From assembly GCF_020595095.1 (NCBI RefSeq), contig NZ_JAJDOP010000004.1, forward strand, positions 425,705-489,704: a DNA stretch of 64,000 nt. The letters are read 5' to 3'. This stretch comes from Microvirga rosea (GTDB lineage Bacteria > Pseudomonadota > Alphaproteobacteria > Rhizobiales > Beijerinckiaceae). Positions 51,558 through 60,231 of this stretch are shown one piece after another; position 1 is the stretch's first letter, and each line of letters opens with the position of its first letter. Position numbers and translations under genes: made by a program. Under the pieces are notes generated by a model. The model was not told where the DNA came from. It did not search any database and saw only the letters and a list, made by a program, of their open reading frames with translations.

Positions 51558-53630
51558 TTGCTTTCCTTGAACTTCACACCGCTTGTTCCCGTCTCGATCC
51601 TCTGGGCCGTCGGCATCGTCACGGCCGTTCTCAGCATCGTGGCGCTCATGTCCCGGGGACCGGTGGCTCTCCTGCGGGCTCTTGCGCTCGCCCTGATCCT
51701 TCTCGCCCTCGCCAATCCCTCCCTCGTCCAGGAGGAGCGGGAGAAGGTGAAGGACATCGTGGCGGTGGTCGTGGACCGCACCGCGTCCCAGACCCTCGGC
51801 GACCGTCAGGCCATGACCGATCAGGTGCGCACCGAGCTCGAGCGCCGGTTCGGCTCGCTGAACGACGTGGAGGCCCGCTACATCCAGGCGGATGACGGGT
51901 CGGGCGACGACGGCACGCGCCTGTTCGCGGCACTGTCCAACGGATTGGCGGACGTTCCGCCGGACCGCCTGGCGGGTGTGATCTTCGTGACGGATGGGGT
52001 CGTTCATGACATTCCTCCCAACGTCGAGAGCCTCGGCTTCAAGGCTCCCTTGCATGTGCTCGTAACGGGACGCCCCGATGAGCGCGATCGCCAGATCAAG
52101 CTGGTGGAGGCCCCGCGCTTCGGCATCGTCGGCAAGGACCAGACGATCCGGGCCGTCGTCATGGAGCGCGGAGGAACAGGTTCTGCGACGGTCACCGTTC
52201 GTCGTGACGGTCAGGAATTTGCCCGGCAGTCGGTGCGTACCGATGTGCCGTTCTCGATCAACGTGCGGATCGAGCATGGCGGCGCCAACGTCGTCGAGCT
52301 TGAAGTCGATGGCCTGCCCGACGAACTCACCCAGGTCAACAACCGGGCCGTGGTTCCGATTGAAGGCATCCGCGAGAAGTTGCGCGTGCTTCTCGTTTCA
52401 GGTGAGCCGAATCCCGGCGAACGGACCTGGCGCAACCTTCTCAAGTCCGACGCCAACGTGGACCTGGTGCATTTCACGATCCTGCGCCCGCCGGAGAAGC
52501 AGGACGGCACGCCGATCAACGAATTGTCGCTCATCGCGTTTCCGACACGGGAGCTGTTCCAGCAGAAGATCAAGGAGTTCGATCTCATCATCTTCGACCG
52601 TTACGCGAACCAGAGCGTATTGCCGTCGAGCTATTTCGAGAACATCGTCCGCTATGTTCGCGACGGCGGTGCGGTTCTGGTGGCCGCCGGTCCGGAATTC
52701 GCGAGCTTCGGCAGCCTGGCGCAGACCCGTTTGGCTCCCATCATTCCCGGCGCACCGGACGGGCGCATCATCGAGGAGCCGTACCGGGCCGAGATTACCG
52801 ATATCGGAACCCGCCACCCGGTCACCCGCGACCTCCCGGGTTCCGAGTCCAATCCGCCCGCGTGGGGCGAGTGGCTGCGGACCATCGGCGCGCAGGTGAA
52901 CACCGGAAGCACCGTCATGTCGGGTGCCGCCGACCTGCCGCTTCTCGTTCTCAAGCGCGAGGAGAAGGGACGCGTCGCCCTTCTGCTGTCGGACCATGCA
53001 TGGCTGTGGGCCCGCGGGTATGAAGGCGGCGGCCCCCATCTCGACCTTCTGCGCCGTCTTGCCCATTGGCTGATGAAGGAGCCGGCTTTGGAGGAGGAAG
53101 CCCTCCGCGCCAGTGCCGTCGGGCGCGACATCAGGATCGAGCGGCAGACCATGAAGGACGCCGCCGATCCCGTGACCCTCAAAGCCCCCAGCGGGCAGGA
53201 AAGCAGCGTCGCCCTCTCCGAGACCCGCCCCGGCCTTTTCACGGCGCAAGTCGCCAGCCGAGAGCTCGGGCTTCATACCGTCCGGTCGGGCGATCTTATT
53301 GCCTTCGTGAGCATCGGCCCCGCCAACCCCCGTGAACTGACGGATGTCTTCAGCAACACGGAATCCTTAAAGCCGATCGCGGAGGCCACCGGCGGATCCA
53401 TCCGCCGGGTTGCATCCGAGGGAAGCCAGGACATCACAGTCCCGCGTATTCTTGCGGTTCGCTCGGGATCGCGGTTTTCCGGCGGCGACTGGATCGGCAT
53501 CAAGCCGAGCGAAAGCGCGATCGTGCGCGGCGTGTCGGTCTTCCCGCTGGCGCTCGGCTTCCTGGGGCTGATCCTGCTGGTCGGCGCAACGCTCACGGCC
53601 TGGATCACCGAGGGGCGGCGGCGAACCTAA
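51558..53630 (+). CDS. Large membrane protein of the moxR operon (vWA/glutamine amidotransferase-like)
   Basis: 690 residues from a TTG with an AAGGA ribosome site 7 nt upstream; the first in-frame ATG is about 30 codons in. Two N-terminal helices (PVSILWAVGIVTAVLSIVALM, ALLRALALALILLALANP) are followed by a vWA-like domain with D73-R-T-A-S77, a beta-rich part, and a class I amidotransferase-like segment (FDLIIFDRYANQSVLPSSYFENIVRYVRDGGAVLVAAGPEF). A last helix lies near 660-680 (LALGFLGLILLVGATLTAWI). Function unknown. Confidence 0.85.
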   Translation: MLSLNFTPLVPVSILWAVGIVTAVLSIVALMSRGPVALLRALALALILLALANPSLVQEEREKVKDIVAVVVDRTASQTLGDRQAMTDQVRTELERRFGSLNDVEARYIQADDGSGDDGTRLFAALSNGLADVPPDRLAGVIFVTDGVVHDIPPNVESLGFKAPLHVLVTGRPDERDRQIKLVEAPRFGIVGKDQTIRAVVMERGGTGSATVTVRRDGQEFARQSVRTDVPFSINVRIEHGGANVVELEVDGLPDELTQVNNRAVVPIEGIREKLRVLLVSGEPNPGERTWRNLLKSDANVDLVHFTILRPPEKQDGTPINELSLIAFPTRELFQQKIKEFDLIIFDRYANQSVLPSSYFENIVRYVRDGGAVLVAAGPEFASFGSLAQTRLAPIIPGAPDGRIIEEPYRAEITDIGTRHPVTRDLPGSESNPPAWGEWLRTIGAQVNTGSTVMSGAADLPLLVLKREEKGRVALLLSDHAWLWARGYEGGGPHLDLLRRLAHWLMKEPALEEEALRASAVGRDIRIERQTMKDAADPVTLKAPSGQESSVALSETRPGLFTAQVASRELGLHTVRSGDLIAFVSIGPANPRELTDVFSNTESLKPIAEATGGSIRRVASEGSQDITVPRILAVRSGSRFSGGDWIGIKPSESAIVRGVSVFPLALGFLGLILLVGATLTAWITEGRRRT

Positions 53631-53633
53631 TCG

Positions 53634-54137
53634 TCAGGCCGACAAGGCGCTCACCTGGCCTTTGGCGCGCGCCAAAGCGCCGTCGATGAGTTCGACCTCC
53701 AGGAATCGATCGGGATTCACGGGCCCTGGAAGCTGCAGGTGGCCCGGCGGCACGCGCTTGAAACCGAAACGCCGATAATACGGCTCGTCCCCCACGAGCA
53801 GCACGAGACCGTGCCCCTTGTCCCGGGCTGCGTCGAGGGAACGCTGCATCAAGGCCGCGCCGATTCCCCGCCCTTCGAAGGCGGGCTCCACGGTCAGCGG
53901 TCCGAGCATGAGCGCTCGCTCCGGCCCGGCCTGAACCGGTGTCAGCCTCACGGAACCGACAAGCAGGGTTCCGACAAGGGCCGTGAAGGAAAGGTCGAGA
54001 AGGTGCGGAACCCCTTCCCGCAAGCGCGATGCCGTGCGGGCGAAGCGGCCGGGGCCGAAGGCGCGCTCGTGCAGGCGCTCGATCGCCTCGGAATCGATGG
54101 GTTGCTCGGTGCGGATGATCAGGGAGAGCTCGGTCAT
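53634..54137 (-). CDS. GNAT family N-acetyltransferase
   Basis: 167 residues from the ATG at 54137 (MTELSLIIRTEQPIDSEAI). The acetyl-CoA loop is LGPLTVEPAFEGRGIGAALMQRSLDAARDKGHGLVLLVGDEPYYRRFGF (core Q/R-x-x-G-x-A as EGRGIGAA). The pattern LVGDEPYYRRFGF is like YhbS-type acetyltransferases. Substrate unknown. It is convergent with the moxR operon, 3 nt away. Confidence 0.9.
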   Translation of the reverse strand: MTELSLIIRTEQPIDSEAIERLHERAFGPGRFARTASRLREGVPHLLDLSFTALVGTLLVGSVRLTPVQAGPERALMLGPLTVEPAFEGRGIGAALMQRSLDAARDKGHGLVLLVGDEPYYRRFGFKRVPPGHLQLPGPVNPDRFLEVELIDGALARAKGQVSALSA

Positions 54138-54303
54138 GAACGGACTCGCGGAGTGACGGCGATGCAAAACGGGCGCGGTGAAGCGTCAGCCGTTTCGTCG
54201 TCGCTGGATCCGGATCGTGTTCATGAAAAAGGGGTCTATCCTCGTCGGGTCCCTGGCCCATAGCAGCGCTGGGGCCGGCGCGCAAACGATTCCGCACGGG
54301 CCC

Positions 54304-54792
54304 TTACCAGCGGGCGCTGATCGGCTCCCCATGGACGATTTCGGCCAGACGTTTCCGGGTCGCCTTGGTGACGCCTTCGGGAAGGTGATCGATCGGGAAG
54401 AAGCCGGCCTCCGCGATCTCCCGGTCGGGGAGCTTGGGTCCGGTCACGGCAAACTCTCGCACCACATAGAGCGCCACATGATCGCGCGGCGATGCCTGAT
54501 GGTTGAAGAAGACGCCGTGCAGCTGCGGCGAGCCGGTGAGGACGATGCAGGCCTCCTCGACGAGTTCCCGCTCCAGGGCCTCCAGGATAGGCTCTCCGGT
54601 CTCGACGCCGCCGCCTGGAAGATACCAGCCAGGAACGTAGGTATGCCGGATCAGGAACACCCGGTTCTCCCCATCGATCACGGCGGCCCGCACGCCCAGG
54701 GTCATCCCCCGCGCGAAACGCCAATAGGTATGGAGAACCCGGCGCATGACGCGCAAGGCGAGCGACGACTGAGTCATGGAGGGCATTTTCAT
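54304..54792 (-). CDS. Nudix hydrolase
   Basis: 162 residues. The Nudix box is GGGVETGEPILEALERELVEEACI with the REx2EE core read as RELVEEA, preceded by VRAAVIDGENRVFLIRHTYVPGWYLPGG. Nudix enzymes cleave nucleoside diphosphates linked to another moiety; the substrate is not defined. It is 166 nt upstream of the GNAT gene on the same strand. Confidence 0.9.
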   Translation of the reverse strand: MKMPSMTQSSLALRVMRRVLHTYWRFARGMTLGVRAAVIDGENRVFLIRHTYVPGWYLPGGGVETGEPILEALERELVEEACIVLTGSPQLHGVFFNHQASPRDHVALYVVREFAVTGPKLPDREIAEAGFFPIDHLPEGVTKATRKRLAEIVHGEPISARW

Positions 54793-54921
54793 AGGAAGAT
54801 CACGGCTCAGCTTACGGTTTTATGAACGGAGTTATACTTTAGGCGCATATCTGTAGCATAGTTTCAGCATGTGACATGCTTCTCATGCGGGTCTATGACA
54901 GCGCCAACACAAGGTGCTTCC

Positions 54922-55041
54922 ATGTTTCTCTCCCTCATCCTCTCCCGTCTGGCTCGTTCCGCTCGCTTTACTTGGTCCCCGGCGCTCGATCTCAACGATC
55001 ATGCGATCCGCTCGACCCTGATTGCAGGCGCTCAGTACTAA
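54922..55041 (+). CDS. Possible small protein, 39 aa
   Basis: A 39-codon frame starts MFLSLILSRLARSARFTW and ends STLIAGAQY. An AAGGTG ribosome site lies 5 nt before the ATG. The N-terminus is short, hydrophobic and basic, like an amphipathic membrane-associated helix. It lies in the 358-bp gap between the Nudix gene and mbfA, with its own 80 nt of spacing to the ICE box. No family is recognised, and a chance frame is possible. Confidence 0.4.
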   Translation: MFLSLILSRLARSARFTWSPALDLNDHAIRSTLIAGAQY

Positions 55042-55098
55042 GCGTCTTTCACACCATTTCCACCAGTCCTGTACCGGTGCGACTTGTTGAGGTGTGAC

Positions 55099-55128
55099 TT
55101 GGCGACAGTCCCGGTTCCTGTTTAGAAT
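55099..55128 (+). promoter_or_regulatory. Candidate promoter for mbfA
   Basis: TTGGCG and TAGAAT are 18 bp apart. The -10 hexamer lies inside the Irr-type box, so a bound Irr would block RNA polymerase. The start of transcription would fall about 15 nt before the ATG at 55151. Confidence 0.5.
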
Positions 55129-55138
55129 ACTTCTAAAC
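55120..55138. promoter_or_regulatory. Iron control element (Irr box)
   Basis: GTTTAGAATACTTCTAAAC is a perfect 8-bp inverted repeat with a 3-bp centre and matches the ICE consensus TTTAGAA-N3-TTCTAAA recognised by Irr in alphaproteobacteria. It ends 12 nt before the mbfA ATG and overlaps the -10, fitting Irr repression when iron is low. Confidence 0.85.
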
Positions 55139-55150
55139 GAGGAAGCCGGG

Positions 55151-56122
55151 ATGAAGACTCTTTCGGAACTGACCGAACGTGAAGTGATTGCCCTCGCCAT
55201 CGCAAGCGAGGAAGAAGATTCCCGGATCTATCAGACTTTCGCCGATCGTCTGCGCACGGATTTTCCCTCCTCCGCCGAGATCTTCGACGACATGGCGGAG
55301 GAAGAGCGCCATCACCGCAACTCCCTTTACGATTTCTATCGTGAGCGTTTTGGCGAGCACCTGCCGCCGATCCGCCGCGAGGATGTGCGTGGATTCCTGA
55401 AACGCCGCACGGTGTGGTGGAATGCGGGCGTCGATCTGGACAAGATGCGCCGCGAGGCGGAGCTGATGGAACTGCAGGCCGCCAATTTCTATGAAAAGGC
55501 AGCCCAGCAAACCCTCGATGTCGGTGTCCGTGAGCTTTTCACCAAGCTGGCCGAAGTCGAGCGCGGGCATGAGCGCAAGGCCAGCGAACTCCACACGGCT
55601 CATCTGACCGAAAACGCGGAAGCGGCCGAGCGGGAGGCACAGCGGCGTCTCGTCGTTCTGCAATATGTCCAGCCGGGCCTCGCGGGCCTTATCGACGGTT
55701 CGGTCTCGACTCTCGCCCCCCTCTTCGCCGCGGCCTTTGCGACCCAGAACAACTGGGAGACCTTTCTCGTGGGGCTTGCCGCTTCCGTGGGCGCCGGCAT
55801 CAGCATGGGCCTCACGGAAGCCCTGTCGGACGACGGTCAGATTACCGGCAGAGGCTCCCCTGTTCTGCGGGGCGTGATCTGCGGGCTGATGACAGCACTG
55901 GGCGGTCTCGGGCACACCCTGCCCTATCTGGTTCCCGATTCATGGCCCAACGCATTTTTTGTTGCGACCACCATCGCCGCCGTCGTTGTTGCAGTCGAGT
56001 TGGTGGCGATCTCGTGGATCCGGACACGCTACATGGACACGCCCTTCCTGCGAGCGGCATTCCAGGTGATCGTTGGCGGCGTCCTCGTGCTCCTCGCCGG
56101 CATCTTTATCGGAAATGCTTAG
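55151..56122 (+). CDS. mbfA: Membrane-bound ferritin-like iron exporter MbfA
   Basis: 323 residues from the ATG at 55151, with an AGGAAG ribosome site; the open frame starts at 55094 across the ICE box. The N-terminal 150 residues are a ferritin-like four-helix bundle with iron ligands in [40 protein letters not shown] and [16 protein letters not shown]1-like membrane domain follows ([38 protein letters not shown], then two more helices). In Bradyrhizobium and Agrobacterium this protein exports iron and is repressed by Irr. Confidence 0.94.
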   Translation: MKTLSELTEREVIALAIASEEEDSRIYQTFADRLRTDFPSSAEIFDDMAEEERHHRNSLYDFYRERFGEHLPPIRREDVRGFLKRRTVWWNAGVDLDKMRREAELMELQAANFYEKAAQQTLDVGVRELFTKLAEVERGHERKASELHTAHLTENAEAAEREAQRRLVVLQYVQPGLAGLIDGSVSTLAPLFAAAFATQNNWETFLVGLAASVGAGISMGLTEALSDDGQITGRGSPVLRGVICGLMTALGGLGHTLPYLVPDSWPNAFFVATTIAAVVVAVELVAISWIRTRYMDTPFLRAAFQVIVGGVLVLLAGIFIGNA

Positions 56123-56174
56123 GGAACCATGCGGACGATTGGCGGATGGTCCGTGACATCCTAAGGTCCAGATC

Positions 56175-57089
56175 ATGTTTCGCCTTGCCCATCTCACCGA
56201 TCCTCATGTGGGACCGCTTCCCCGCCCTCAACTGCGCCAGCTGCTGAGCAAACGCCTCACGGGCTGGTACAATTGGCATCGCAGCCGCGCCGACGCCCAT
56301 GACATGGAGCTTCTCGCCGCACTCGTGGCCGATCTGCGAGCCCAGGCTCCCAGTCACATCGCGTGCACGGGCGACACCTGCAACATTGGCCTTCCCAGCG
56401 AATGGGTCACCTCGCGGGTGTTTCTCGAGAGTCTCGGCGCCCCCGAGCATGTGAGCTTCGTGCCGGGTAATCACGATGCCTATGTGATGGGCGCTCTGGA
56501 AGGCCTTCTGAAGGAGGTCTCCCCTTGGACACGCGGGGCCGACGGCCGAGAAGGTGTTTTCCCTTACCTGCGCCGTTACGGATCGATCGCCCTCGTCGGT
56601 CTGTCCTCCGCCATCCCCACCCTTCCGTTCGTGGCGAGCGGGCGCGTCGGCTCCAAACAGATGAAAGCCGCGGAGCGGATTCTGGAGGATTTGGGAGGCG
56701 ATCCTTCCTGCTTCCGCATCGTCATGATTCATCATCCTCCCCATCGCGGCGGCGCGCAGCCCGGACGCAACCTAACGGATGCTCCCGCCTTCGAGGCGAT
56801 GATCGGACGTGTCGGAGCCGAGCTGGTCCTCCACGGACACAACCATGTGGGTTCCCTGGCGCATCTTGCCGGACCCCGCGGTCCTGTGCCGGTGATCGGT
56901 GCTCCCTCAGCCTCCGCCCGGGCCGGGACGCTGACGCACAAGGCGGGATACCATCTCTTCACCATTGACCGGGACGATACGGGCTTCCTCCTGACGGCGG
57001 AACTGCGCGGCTTGACGCCGGAAGGCACCATCGGCGGAATGGGAATGCTGCCGCTCGGGCAGATCCGTCAGGCAAAAGGCAGGCACTGA
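56175..57089 (+). CDS. Metallophosphoesterase, calcineurin-like
   Basis: 304 residues. All five motif regions are visible: LTDPHVG (D-x-H, residues 8-14), CTGDTCNIGL (GD), VPGNHDAYVMG (GNHD), VMIHHPPHRGG, and LHGHNHVGSLAH (GHxH). The class includes 3',5'-cyclic nucleotide phosphodiesterases and lipid-A-related pyrophosphatases; sequence does not decide. It follows mbfA by 52 nt but is not clearly in its operon. It is convergent with the acyltransferase gene. Confidence 0.9.
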   Translation: MFRLAHLTDPHVGPLPRPQLRQLLSKRLTGWYNWHRSRADAHDMELLAALVADLRAQAPSHIACTGDTCNIGLPSEWVTSRVFLESLGAPEHVSFVPGNHDAYVMGALEGLLKEVSPWTRGADGREGVFPYLRRYGSIALVGLSSAIPTLPFVASGRVGSKQMKAAERILEDLGGDPSCFRIVMIHHPPHRGGAQPGRNLTDAPAFEAMIGRVGAELVLHGHNHVGSLAHLAGPRGPVPVIGAPSASARAGTLTHKAGYHLFTIDRDDTGFLLTAELRGLTPEGTIGGMGMLPLGQIRQAKGRH

Positions 57090-57112
57090 CCGCGACGCCC
57101 GCGCCGATCCTT

Positions 57113-58225
57113 TCAGGCCGATGCCTCACCACTCCGAGAGCCCTCGAACCACCGTCGAAGCAACCTGATGGCCGGGCGCTCGAGGAAGGCGTGTATGAGC
57201 AATCCGGCGGCCAGAGTGGCGGCGAGCGCGATTGCGATAAATCCCCAAGGGCCGAGAACCGCTTCCGCACCGGCTCCTGCAATCACGCGTCCGATCCCGC
57301 GAATGACGAACGGGTGAATGAGGTAGATCGCATAGGACGCGTCCCCGGTCATCTCGCCAAAGCGGGTCAGGGCCCCGGGCGCGCGGCGCGTCTTGCCCAT
57401 GGCCGCGGCAGCCACGAGGCAGGCGGCGGGAAGCCCCCAGGCGAAAGGGCGCATCTCGTTCAGGTTGCTCCGCAAGCCGATGAAGTTCATCGCGAGAACC
57501 GATAGGGCGAGAGCAACGAGCAGCCAACGGACTGGTCTGCTCAAGGACACTCCTTCCGCGTGCAGCCAGCCGAGCCCCAGACCGAACGCGAACTCAAGCA
57601 CGATCGGATCCGTCCAGAAGCCGAATGGCTGCGACAGCGGGAACATGCGGCCCGTGACGGCAAGCAACGAAAAACCCACGATCAAAAGGCTCAGCGCCCG
57701 TCGCCACGGCAGCGCCAGGACGCCTGCGAACAGCAGGTAGAAGAACATCTCGTAATTGAGCGTCCAGCCGAGGGAGTACAGAGGCTGAACCGTTCCATCC
57801 GGACGCTCGAACGGAATGAACAGATAGGAAGCAAGGACCTGCCAGGACGCGAGAGGATCGCTGTTCAGCAGGGCGGGAGCCGCCAGCGCAATCGCGAGAT
57901 AAAAGGTCGTCACGGCCCAATAGAGAGGCACGATGCGGATGATACGTCTGAGGAGAAACGACCTCGCCTTCCCCCCATGCCCGAAGAGCGGACGTGACGT
58001 ATAAACCATGATGAAGCCGGAGATCACGAAGAACACGTCGACCCCGGCCATCCAGGGCAACCGGTCGAGCGACACAAAGCCCTGGCCGGTCCGCGCGGCC
58101 AGAGCAGCCGCATCATGCTGGGCATGCAGGAACGCGACGGACAGCGCAGCGAGCGCTCTCAGGACCTGGATGTGAATGAGCTTCGACAAGGCACTCTCGA
58201 ACAAGGACGGGTGCTCATACCTCAT
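57113..58225 (-). CDS. Acyltransferase family membrane protein (OafA/YrhL type)
   Basis: About 370 residues from the ATG at 58225 (MRYEHPSLFESALSKLI); no good ribosome site is visible and the frame is open to 58297. The acyltransferase-3 marks are IQVLRALAALSVAFLHAQH (catalytic His-type motif), AGVDVFFVISGFIMVYTS, LRRIIRIVPLYWA, LGWTLNYEMFFYLLF and DASYAIYLIHPFV. Around ten helices. Such proteins O-acylate exopolysaccharide, LPS or peptidoglycan in the inner membrane. No sugar genes adjoin it. Confidence 0.9.
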   Translation of the reverse strand: MRYEHPSLFESALSKLIHIQVLRALAALSVAFLHAQHDAAALAARTGQGFVSLDRLPWMAGVDVFFVISGFIMVYTSRPLFGHGGKARSFLLRRIIRIVPLYWAVTTFYLAIALAAPALLNSDPLASWQVLASYLFIPFERPDGTVQPLYSLGWTLNYEMFFYLLFAGVLALPWRRALSLLIVGFSLLAVTGRMFPLSQPFGFWTDPIVLEFAFGLGLGWLHAEGVSLSRPVRWLLVALALSVLAMNFIGLRSNLNEMRPFAWGLPAACLVAAAAMGKTRRAPGALTRFGEMTGDASYAIYLIHPFVIRGIGRVIAGAGAEAVLGPWGFIAIALAATLAAGLLIHAFLERPAIRLLRRWFEGSRSGEASA

Positions 58226-58468
58226 CGGATGCGAGACCGCACCTTTCTTCGTGTCGAAGCAAGAGCTCAGGGCTGCAACAGTGAACAGCTTAGCCAAGCT
58301 TTATTTCGAAGCTTCGCAGTATTGGGGAGATCTCGGCAGGATAATTATCTGCTCTCGGAACTACCTAGACGCTACATCGTTGTTCGACTGCAGCAGCCAC
58401 CAGTAATTTTGTGCGAGCCAACAGGTCTTGCGAAGGGTGTTCTGCGTCCAAAATCAGGAGCTCATCCT

Positions 58469-59254
58469 ATGAAGAAATACGTTGTTCTTGCAGCTTTGCT
58501 GACGACTGTGTCTGCTCCGGCTTTCGCCCAGCCAATGGTCCAGCCGATGTCGGGTCAGACCTTCCGGGCGATGGCGGCACAGTCCGATGCCTTCGAGATC
58601 GCGTCGAGCCGCATGGCCCTTGAACGCTCCCGCAACCCGCGCGTTCGGACCTTTGCGCAAAACATGATCACCGATCACGGCCAGACCAGCGCTGCCCTGA
58701 ACGGCGGCCAGCCGATCTATTCGGCGAACGGTGAAGTGCTTGGCTCCGCCGTTACCGGTACCCTCGCAGGCGCAGGCATCGGCGCTCTGGTCGGCGGCCC
58801 GGTCGGCGCAGCGGTCGGTGCCGGTATCGGCGCCACGACGGGAACGGTCGCCTCCTCGGCGACGGCCACGCCGGGACCGAAGGCCGGATATGATCCGAAC
58901 TATGACGGTCCGCTCGGCCGTCGCAGTGGCCTGCGTTCCGGCAGCCTCGCCACCAATCCCGACGAGGCCGGCCCGATGACCACTGGTGCCGTTACGGCAG
59001 CTCCGATGAACCTGCCCGTTCAGCTCGACGCCGAGAAGACGCAGATGCTGAACCAGCTGGCTGCGGCTCGCGGCTCTCAGTTCGATCGTCTCTACGGTCG
59101 TTACCAGCGCGCAGCGCACCAGGAAACGCTCGCCATGTATCAGCAATACGCGCAGGCTGGATCGGATCCGGCTCTCGTCAACTTCGCCCAGTCGGTCATT
59201 CCGCATCTGGAACATCACCTCTCCAACGCAAGCCGTCTTCCTGGCGGACGCTGA
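58469..59254 (+). CDS. DUF4142 protein with an inserted glycine-zipper segment
   Basis: 261 residues from the ATG at 58469 with an AGGAG site 9 nt upstream; earlier open frame rejected as antisense to the acyltransferase. A signal peptide (MKKYVVLAALLTTVSAPAFA) precedes the first half of a DUF4142 ferritin-like domain (MAAQSDAFEIASSRMAL, TFAQNMITDHGQTSAAL). A glycine-zipper segment (GTLAGAGIGALVGGPVGAAV, about 97-125) and a polar linker follow, then the second half (LNQLAAARGSQFDRLYG, VNFAQSVIPHLEHHLSNA). Function unknown; probably periplasmic or membrane-associated. Confidence 0.85.
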   Translation: MKKYVVLAALLTTVSAPAFAQPMVQPMSGQTFRAMAAQSDAFEIASSRMALERSRNPRVRTFAQNMITDHGQTSAALNGGQPIYSANGEVLGSAVTGTLAGAGIGALVGGPVGAAVGAGIGATTGTVASSATATPGPKAGYDPNYDGPLGRRSGLRSGSLATNPDEAGPMTTGAVTAAPMNLPVQLDAEKTQMLNQLAAARGSQFDRLYGRYQRAAHQETLAMYQQYAQAGSDPALVNFAQSVIPHLEHHLSNASRLPGGR

Positions 59255-59277
59255 TCAGGTTCGGTGATGTGAGTTTC

Positions 59278-59304
59278 AAGGCGGGTTCTCGGAACCCGCC
59301 TTTT
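59278..59304 (+). terminator. Rho-independent terminator
   Basis: A perfect 11-bp stem (AAGGCGGGTTC) with a 3-nt loop is followed by TTTC after the second arm's TT, making a run of five T. It ends the DUF4142 gene and touches the stop of the convergent sugar kinase. Confidence 0.92.
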
Positions 59305-60231
59305 TCATGCCGTCCGCAAAAATCGTTCAACGTCGTTTCTGGTCGGCATGGGACCCACCGCTCCCTGACCGAGCGTGGAGAGAGCCGCTGCCGCATTCGC
59401 GTACGCGGCCGCCTTGAAGGCGTCTCCGTGAACGAGCCATTCGGCCAGGAACGCGCCATCGAACGTGTCGCCGGCTCCCGTCGCATCAACGGCCTGAACC
59501 GGACGAGCGGGCAGGACCTCCAACCGATCCGACGTCGCTACCATGGTTCCGGATTTACCCATGGTCAAAGCCACGATGCGGCATCCGACGCCAAGGTAGA
59601 AGGCACAGATGTCTTCCGGTCGGTCGAGCCCGGTCAGTTGCTGGGCATCGTCGAGACCCGGCAAGGCAATATCCGACAACGCGACCGCGCCATGAATCAC
59701 GGCCCTTGCCCGATCGAGCGGCCACAGCCTCAGCCGCAGGTTCGTGTCATAGCTGACTGTCGTTCCGTTCGCCTTCGCATGACGGATCGCCGCGAAAATC
59801 GCGTCGGCGCAATCGGACGAGATTGCCTGGCTGATCCCTGAAACGTGAAGCACCCGGGACGAGGTGATCAGATCGAGCGGAAGTTCACCCGTGTGGACCA
59901 GGCTGGCGGCCGAACCGGCCCGGGCATAGGAAAAGACGTGCCCCTCCTCGCCATAGCTGATGAAATAGACCCCCGTTCGCCCCTCGCGCCTCAGAAGCAC
60001 GGATGAACGGTCGATTCCCTCTCGGTCCCATAGGGCGAGGAACTCCCTCCCGAACGCGTCGCCGCCCAGCGCCGTGAAGATCGCGACCTTCGCTCCCTGG
60101 CGGGCAGCAGCGACCGCTGTGTTCGAGACGTCACCGCCAAATCCCGGCAGGTAAAGCCTTTCGCCGCCGCGTTGAACCTCGGCGAATTCCATCAGGGGTT
60201 CGCCAATAGCCAGAAGATCGATTGTTTTCAT
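59305..60231 (-). CDS. PfkB-family sugar kinase, 2-keto-3-deoxygluconate kinase-like
   Basis: 308 residues. The start ALLAIGEPLMEFAEV-like LLAIGEPLMEFAEVQRGG and PGFGGDVSNTAVAAARQG resemble KdgK, and the PfkB signature 2 is DATGAGDTFDGAFLAEW (catalytic Asp in GAGD). It would phosphorylate 2-keto-3-deoxygluconate in the Entner-Doudoroff side path; other PfkB sugars are possible. Its ATG overlaps the FAD dehydrogenase stop by 4 nt, so the two are coupled. Confidence 0.83.
   Translation of the reverse strand: MKTIDLLAIGEPLMEFAEVQRGGERLYLPGFGGDVSNTAVAAARQGAKVAIFTALGGDAFGREFLALWDREGIDRSSVLLRREGRTGVYFISYGEEGHVFSYARAGSAASLVHTGELPLDLITSSRVLHVSGISQAISSDCADAIFAAIRHAKANGTTVSYDTNLRLRLWPLDRARAVIHGAVALSDIALPGLDDAQQLTGLDRPEDICAFYLGVGCRIVALTMGKSGTMVATSDRLEVLPARPVQAVDATGAGDTFDGAFLAEWLVHGDAFKAAAYANAAAALSTLGQGAVGPMPTRNDVERFLRTA

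Noticed and set aside
58176..58406. 76-codon plus-strand frame before the DUF4142 gene
   Set aside because: It overlaps the start of the acyltransferase on the other strand and lacks a ribosome site.
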